DNA of 37,704 bases from assembly GCA_030041495.1 (NCBI GenBank), contig JASHNT010000031.1:1-37704 (forward strand), read 5' to 3'. The DNA comes from Bryobacteraceae bacterium. GTDB taxonomy: Bacteria; Acidobacteriota; Terriglobia; Bryobacterales; Bryobacteraceae. Below are positions 33,994-37,704 of the stretch, piece by piece. Numbering within the stretch: the first letter of the stretch is position 1; the number at the start of each line of letters is the position of its first letter. A model generated the notes under the pieces. It was not told the origin of the DNA and made no database searches. It worked only from the letters and a program-made list of their open reading frames with translations. Made by a program: the position numbers and the translations under genes.

Positions 33994-34146
33994 TCACACC
34001 GGCTGGTCTAATACTTCGCCAGTCTGCGGATTGTTGGCGAACTTCACGACATAGAAGTGGCCGTCCGAAGCTTCAAGCAGATGAGCCTACGCTCCCCCGC
34101 GCATTTTTCGTACCAGCCGAACGGCGCTGACTCGCCTTGCATCCAT
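33994..34146 (-). pseudogene. N-terminal fragment of a HipA-like kinase with an amber codon
   Basis: From ATG at 34146 it reads MDARRVSAVRLVRKMRGGA, TAG (34089-34087), then AHLLEASDGHFYVVKFANNPQ and a stop at 33994. This matches the start of the short HipA-like kinase family ('GGAQAHLLEA.DG.YYVVKF.NNPQ'), where the stop occupies a Gln codon (CAG to TAG). The catalytic part is absent. Family identification rests on this short stretch. Confidence 0.5.
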
Positions 34147-34504
34147 GAGAGCGAGCTCGCTTGTGCGAGACCCACTGGTGTAGCGGGATAGGCTGGCGCC
34201 TGCTCTCATTGCAAAAGGGGGCAGCACGTGCACTCAAGACCTCGGATGAACAGGCCCGCCGACTCGTTTATTCACTGGGCCAACGTCGAAGTGGAGCCGC
34301 CGCAGCCAGCGGTGGCGGACAGCAATCCACAGCGCCTGGACTCTCGCATCGAAGCCGAAAAACGGGGCAACCGTGCGCGCCGCCCGTCGCGTCGATCTGG
34401 CGACTGCTTCTTCTGATACGGTAACCGGCCGTCAGTCACTTTCGCGCTTGATGTCCAGTTACGAACGGAGGTAAGGTCCATATGGCTTTGGTGCCGTTAA
34501 TGCC
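34147..34504. other. Gap between HipA-like remnant and IS91-family element
   Basis: About 360 bp with no recognised gene. A 62-codon frame on the plus strand (34228-34416) has an Arg-rich, unfamiliar sequence. This looks like eroded insertion-rich DNA. Confidence 0.4.
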
Positions 34505-34518
34505 CATTGAACTAAGCC
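34505..34518 (+). repeat. Left inverted end of the IS91-family element
   Basis: CATTGAACTAAGCC. Its reverse complement matches 36866-36879 at 13 of 14 positions. IS91 relatives usually lack terminal inverted repeats, so these may be boundary or target sequences. Confidence 0.5.
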
Positions 34519-34540
34519 TCCGGCGGCCGGAACCGCGGGT

Positions 34541-34572
34541 GGGCTGAGCGTTGACTGGTTCGCGGTCAGCCC
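34541..34572. repeat. Hairpin in the element leader
   Basis: GGGCTGA (34541-34547) and TCAGCCC (34566-34572) form a perfect 7-bp stem with an 18-base loop, about 40 bp before the recombinase start. It may shield the element from outside transcription or form part of its end structure. Confidence 0.5.
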
Positions 34573-34610
34573 GCGAGTTGTGATGTGGTCACAAGCGAAG
34601 GAGCTTCGCT

Positions 34611-35471
34611 ATGACCCCACTTCGCCAGCGGATGCTGGAGGATCTCCAGATCCGGAACTATTCCCCGGTTACCACCCGGCTGTACCTACACGCTGTTTCT
34701 GCCTTCGCCAAACACTTCCGAAAGCCACCCGACCAGCTCGGGCCGGAGCAGATTCGCCAGTACCAGTTGTTTCTGGTCAAGGAGAAGGAGGCTTCGCACT
34801 CGACTTGCGTTCAGGTGGTGTGCGCCCTCCGTTTCTTTTACACCCATACGTTGCACCGCAAAATCGAGATCGAGCGCATCCCGTTCCCACGGCAGCAGCG
34901 AAAGCTGCCGGTCATCCTGAGCCGGGAAGAAGTCAAAGCGCTGCTGGAAGCGCCAAGCAAACCACGCGACCGCGCTGTGTTGGCTGTGATGTACGGCAGC
35001 GGGCTCCGTGTTGCGGAGGTGACCCAGCTCAAAGCCGGTGACATCGACGCCCGCCGGAACGTGCTGCGGGTGCGTCAAGGCAAAGGACGCAAGGATCGGC
35101 AGACTTTGCTGCCGCCCATGCTACTGGAACTGCTCCGGGCGTACTGGCGAAGCGAGCGTCCGGATCCTTGGATGTTTCCCTCCGGCACCGATCGCACCAG
35201 ACCCATCGCCCCCAAGGTGATCTATCTGGCTTGCCGCCGGGCTGCGCAAAAGGCCGGTATTTCAAGGCCGGTCCATCCGCACCTGCTTCGCCATGCCTTC
35301 GCGACGCACCTTCTGGAGTCGGGCACCAACTTGCCCACGATCCAGGTCTTGCTCGGTCATGCCAACCTGGAGACCACGGCACGCTATCTGCATGTGGCCG
35401 ATGTGGCCGTGCGCTCAACTCGCAGTCCGCTCGACTCCCTCGATGTGAAGTTCACCTCCATTGAGCCGTGA
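34611..35471 (+). CDS. Tyrosine recombinase (phage-integrase family) of the IS91-type element
   Basis: The 286-residue product has an N-terminal SAM-like DNA-binding domain (MTPLRQRMLEDLQIRNYSPV to about residue 95). The catalytic domain follows with Arg133 (SGLRVAEV), Lys159-region QGKGRKDR, His224-x-x-Arg227 (HPHLLRHAFATHLLESG), His250 (LLGHANLETTARYLHV) and nucleophile Tyr259. AAGGAG (34598-34603) lies 7 bp before the ATG. Its stop overlaps the transposase start by 4 bp (GTGA), so the two are coupled. XerD-like recombinases of this kind often accompany IS91-family transposases, and their role, possibly resolution of transposition intermediates, is not settled. It does not look like a phage or island integrase. 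Confidence 0.92.
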   Translation: MTPLRQRMLEDLQIRNYSPVTTRLYLHAVSAFAKHFRKPPDQLGPEQIRQYQLFLVKEKEASHSTCVQVVCALRFFYTHTLHRKIEIERIPFPRQQRKLPVILSREEVKALLEAPSKPRDRAVLAVMYGSGLRVAEVTQLKAGDIDARRNVLRVRQGKGRKDRQTLLPPMLLELLRAYWRSERPDPWMFPSGTDRTRPIAPKVIYLACRRAAQKAGISRPVHPHLLRHAFATHLLESGTNLPTIQVLLGHANLETTARYLHVADVAVRSTRSPLDSLDVKFTSIEP

Positions 35472-36640
35472 ACCCGCGTCGGCCCGAGATGGCCGACATC
35501 GTCCGCACTCATCAAGGCGATTTGCTGGCGCGCTGGAACTCTGTACTGTCCCGGCACCAGCGAAAGGCGCTACGCGACATTCGGGACTGCCGGACCGCCG
35601 CCCTGGGCGGGCGTGTTCAACAGTGTGACCGGTGCGGACATCGCGTCATCTTATATAACTCCTGTCGCAACCGGCACTGTCCCAAGTGCCAGGCACAGGC
35701 TCGCGCCCGCTGGCTCGCGCAACGCGAAACCGAGTTGCTGCCGGTTCCCTATTTCCACGTCGTCTTCACACTGCCGGCGCAGATCGGCCGGCTGGCGCTT
35801 CAGAACGCTAAGCAGATCTACACCATCCTGTTCCGCACGGCCGCGGCCACACTATTGGAAACCGCCGCCGACCCGCGTCTGCTCGGCGCTTCCATCGGCT
35901 TCCTTGCCGTACTTCACACCTGGGGTCAGAACCTGCACCTGCATCCGCATCTGCACTGCATCGTGCCGGGCGGAGGAATCTCCCTCGACGGCTCGCGCTG
36001 GGTTGCCTGCCGTAAGGACTCGTTTTTCCTTCCCGTGCAGTATCTGAGCTATCACTTTCGCCAGAGATTCTTGGACTCTTTAAAGCAAGCGTTCCGAAAG
36101 GGCTCCTTGCAGCTTCATGGAGAACTGGCCTCCCTTGCTGAGCCAGCCGCTTTTGCCGCCTTGTGCGAACAGGTTGAGGCCGTCGATTGGGTGGTGCATA
36201 TCAAACCTCCCTTTGGCGGACCACACCGTGTGCTCAAGTATCTGGCGCGCTACACCCATCGCGTCGCCATCTCCAACCACCGGCTCCGCTCCCTCGAAAA
36301 CGGCCACGTCAGCTTTGAATGGAAGGACTATGCCGACCACGCGCGCACCAAACTCATGACCCTCGATGCAGTCGAGTTTCTGCGCCGCTTTCTGCTCCAT
36401 ATCCTTCCCACTGGACTGGTTCGCATCCGCCAGTTCGGCTTCCTCGCAAACCGAGTCCGTCAGCAGCAGCTGGCACTCTGCCGCACTCTGCTCGCCTTGC
36501 AGGTCCCGGCCCTCTCCGATTGTGATACTGCCATCGACCTCGATCTCCGCAATCAGGAAGCCTGTCCCCACTGCCAGGCCGGCCGCCTCGCCGTGATCCA
36601 ACTCCTAAGCGCGACGCCGCGGTTCCCGGATTCATCATGA
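35468..36640 (+). CDS. IS91-family Y2 HUH transposase
   Basis: The 390-residue product begins at a GTG overlapping the recombinase stop; ATG at 35489 is an alternative. An N-terminal zinc-binding domain has CDRC (53-56) and CRNRHCPKC (66-74). The catalytic domain has the HUH motif HPHLHC (159-164) and two tyrosines spaced four residues apart, Tyr258 and Tyr262 (YLARYTHRVAIS), as in IS91 TnpA. A final CPHC pair lies near the C-terminus (ACPHCQAGRL). It moves the element by rolling-circle single-strand transfer. All motifs are intact, so the element could still be active. It can mobilise adjacent DNA by one-ended transposition. Confidence 0.93.
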   Translation: MNPRRPEMADIVRTHQGDLLARWNSVLSRHQRKALRDIRDCRTAALGGRVQQCDRCGHRVILYNSCRNRHCPKCQAQARARWLAQRETELLPVPYFHVVFTLPAQIGRLALQNAKQIYTILFRTAAATLLETAADPRLLGASIGFLAVLHTWGQNLHLHPHLHCIVPGGGISLDGSRWVACRKDSFFLPVQYLSYHFRQRFLDSLKQAFRKGSLQLHGELASLAEPAAFAALCEQVEAVDWVVHIKPPFGGPHRVLKYLARYTHRVAISNHRLRSLENGHVSFEWKDYADHARTKLMTLDAVEFLRRFLLHILPTGLVRIRQFGFLANRVRQQQLALCRTLLALQVPALSDCDTAIDLDLRNQEACPHCQAGRLAVIQLLSATPRFPDSS

Positions 36641-36865
36641 CACTGCTGGGGGTTCCGCACAGCGGCGAATCTCATGCCCCAGACGCGGGGCTCCCTCGAT
36701 CTCTGTCTAAACAGTGGAATCTCGCAGCTTCGACGAACCTCAGCGACTATTTCCCGCAGCCGATGATGCCTCCAATGCCCGGCACCACTCAGCAACTGGC
36801 GTCCCCGTACCGCTCCGGCGCGCTCATCTCCCCGAAAAACATCATTCAAACCCCATAGCTCATCC

Positions 36866-36879
36866 GGCTCAGTTCAATG
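36866..36879 (-). repeat. Right inverted end of the IS91-family element
   Basis: GGCTCAGTTCAATG, the inverted partner of 34505-34518, located 226 bp after the transposase stop. Confidence 0.5.
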
Positions 36880-36880
36880 A

Positions 36881-36954
36881 ATTCTATCGGAACTGCTCAC
36901 GCCCACCGCTCCACCACGCCCGACCATCCCGCTCGTGAGCACTCCCGATAGAAT
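36881..36954. repeat. Long imperfect hairpin beside the IS91-type element
   Basis: Arms of 21 bp at 36881-36901 and 36934-36954 pair at 19 of 21 positions (outer parts ATTCTATCGG/CCGATAGAAT and TGCTCACG/CGTGAGCA), separated by 32 bases. It starts 2 bp beyond the element's right inverted end. It could be part of the origin end (oriIS), an insertion target hairpin or a REP-like palindrome. Confidence 0.7.
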
Positions 36955-37007
36955 GCTCTTCATCATCAGGCACCAGTAGCACGGTAATCATGACCGTGTC
37001 GGCAAGG

Positions 37008-37352
37008 TCAGGTGCACTCGGTCGAGGTCGCGGCCGACGTCCAGCGGAAACTGCATAACCGACGGCCACTTTCTCCAACCGCCGCTTCGGCGAGGGTGCC
37101 ATCTCCCACAGTCGAGGTGGCGAGCGCGAAGGGTTCGTCATGGCTAGAAAGCTCCAGCACATTTTGCGCAATCTTTTCCAGCAGAAGTCTTGGTTCTTTA
37201 CAAATAACACCATAGAGTTCAAGCAGGTGCTTAGATTTGCGGATTGCCTGGGCCCCCACACCGATTTCGTCGAAACTCTGCCGCCGCTTAGAAGCCTGGA
37301 AACAGGGCAGTTGTGGAGCCATTGCGAGATTGCTTCGCACGTTACTATACAA
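37008..37352 (-). CDS. Hypothetical protein, unrecognised (low confidence)
   Basis: A 114-codon frame with a protein-like central part (AIRKSKHLLELYGVICKEPR, LLLEKIAQNVLELSSHDEPF). It has no recognised family and no clear Shine-Dalgarno sequence, and its protein-like reading continues upstream of the ATG without a start. It may be the tail of a decayed gene between two insertion elements. Confidence 0.25.
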   Translation of the reverse strand: MYSNVRSNLAMAPQLPCFQASKRRQSFDEIGVGAQAIRKSKHLLELYGVICKEPRLLLEKIAQNVLELSSHDEPFALATSTVGDGTLAEAAVGESGRRLCSFRWTSAATSTECT

Positions 37353-37576
37353 GTCCTGATCGCGCGAACGCCGAGCGCGCCGGTTACGTTCGGCCGACGG
37401 TCGCGACGAGGCAGACGCTGGATGCCACGCAGGGGGCTACGGCCTCGCACAGGCACTTGGTTCCAATGGCGTCCGCGTGGACAACTCGTCGAACCTCTTT
37501 CTGCTTAGCTTAGCAGCCCGTGTCTAAACCCCAAAAACGGCTGGACCTGAAAATGTTTTGACTTTAAACTTTGGGT

Positions 37577-37704
37577 ATGGCGATGGGGACGCGGAAGATG
37601 CGGGAGCGGCAAGAGGGCTTGTGGTACGGCGGCGAGTTGGCCACGGCGCCGGGTCACCCTTTCTATAAACGGCTCAATGAAGTTCTGGACGACGCCAAGT
37701 TCGA
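37577..37704 (+). CDS. N-terminus of a DDE transposase (IS1182-like), cut by the window edge
   Basis: The frame reads MAMGTRKMRERQEGLWYGGE then LATAPGHPFYKRLNEVLDDAKF, a typical opening of IS1182-like transposases ('LWY...L...PGHPFY..LN..L..A.F'). Only 42 codons lie in the window. The upstream stretch from about 37515 (GTGTCTAAACCCC...) probably contains the element's left end, but it cannot be fixed without the right end. Confidence 0.65.
   Translation, partial: MAMGTRKMRERQEGLWYGGELATAPGHPFYKRLNEVLDDAKF

Larger units (their letters stand above)
34505..36879 (+). mobile_element. IS91-family element with companion tyrosine recombinase
   Basis: Two translationally overlapping genes, a tyrosine recombinase and a Y2-type HUH transposase, lie between 14-bp inverted sequences at 34505-34518 and 36866-36879 (13 of 14 match). 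The inverted ends contain GAAC on the left and GTTC on the right, the tetranucleotide IS91 elements favour at insertion. No target duplication is seen, as expected for this family. The exact ends are inferred. Confidence 0.75.

Noticed and set aside
34161-34424. Open frames before the IS91-type element
   Set aside because: Arg/Ser-rich sequence with no family pattern and no supported start.
1-37704. CRISPR array or integrated prophage
   Set aside because: No regularly spaced repeats and no phage structural genes were seen. The tyrosine recombinase belongs to the IS91-type element.

Overview
The window reads as chromosomal DNA of a high-GC acidobacterium, most like the Bryobacteraceae/Solibacter group. 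This is an inference from gene types: two Ser/Thr kinases with a TolB-like propeller sensor, an unusually long MacB/FtsX-type permease without its ATPase, PQQ enzymes, a TonB-receptor-like protein with a carboxypeptidase-regulatory head, and an IS91-type element with its own tyrosine recombinase. No rRNA operon, complete tRNA or CRISPR array was seen.

Layout. 1-4.4 kb: the head of a secreted glycine-rich carboxypeptidase-regulatory protein (-), an S46-like protein that has lost its catalytic residues (+), and a PQQ sugar dehydrogenase (+). 4.4-8.6 kb: an exported methionine-sulfoxide repair set. msrA, msrB and a TPR gene form a minus-strand operon, divergent from a DipZ-like electron conduit; a second small TPR-like gene follows. 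8.6-11.7 kb: two divergent aldehyde dehydrogenases sharing a regulatory gap with a clear dyad. 11.75-13.0 kb: a small accessory patch bounded by ~61-bp direct repeats. It holds the 3' half of a tRNA-Val(GAC) and a frameshifted DUF433/DUF5615 (PIN-like) toxin-antitoxin pair. 13.1-19.7 kb: a Ser/Thr kinase that has lost its normal stop codon, an ADOP-type permease and a secreted protein of unknown function. 20.1-24.1 kb: a second kinase that is a pseudogene (three frameshifts, one nonsense codon) and an SMP-30/gluconolactonase-like protein. 24.6-33.6 kb: an RND efflux pump, transposase and porin debris, an M16 peptidase and a cytochrome-c/PQQ dehydrogenase. 33.6-37.7 kb: gene debris including a HipA-like fragment, the IS91-family element, a long hairpin and the start of another transposase.

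How the genes work together. The clearest module is DipZ + MsrA + MsrB. All three carry export or membrane signals, and DipZ is the expected reductant source for the two repair enzymes. Several other genes also act outside the cytoplasm (PQQ dehydrogenases, RND pump, M16 peptidase, SMP-30). Damage is confined to accessory genes: at least seven single-base indels fall in the kinases and the toxin-antitoxin pair, while long housekeeping-type frames are intact. This argues for gene decay rather than uniform sequencing error.
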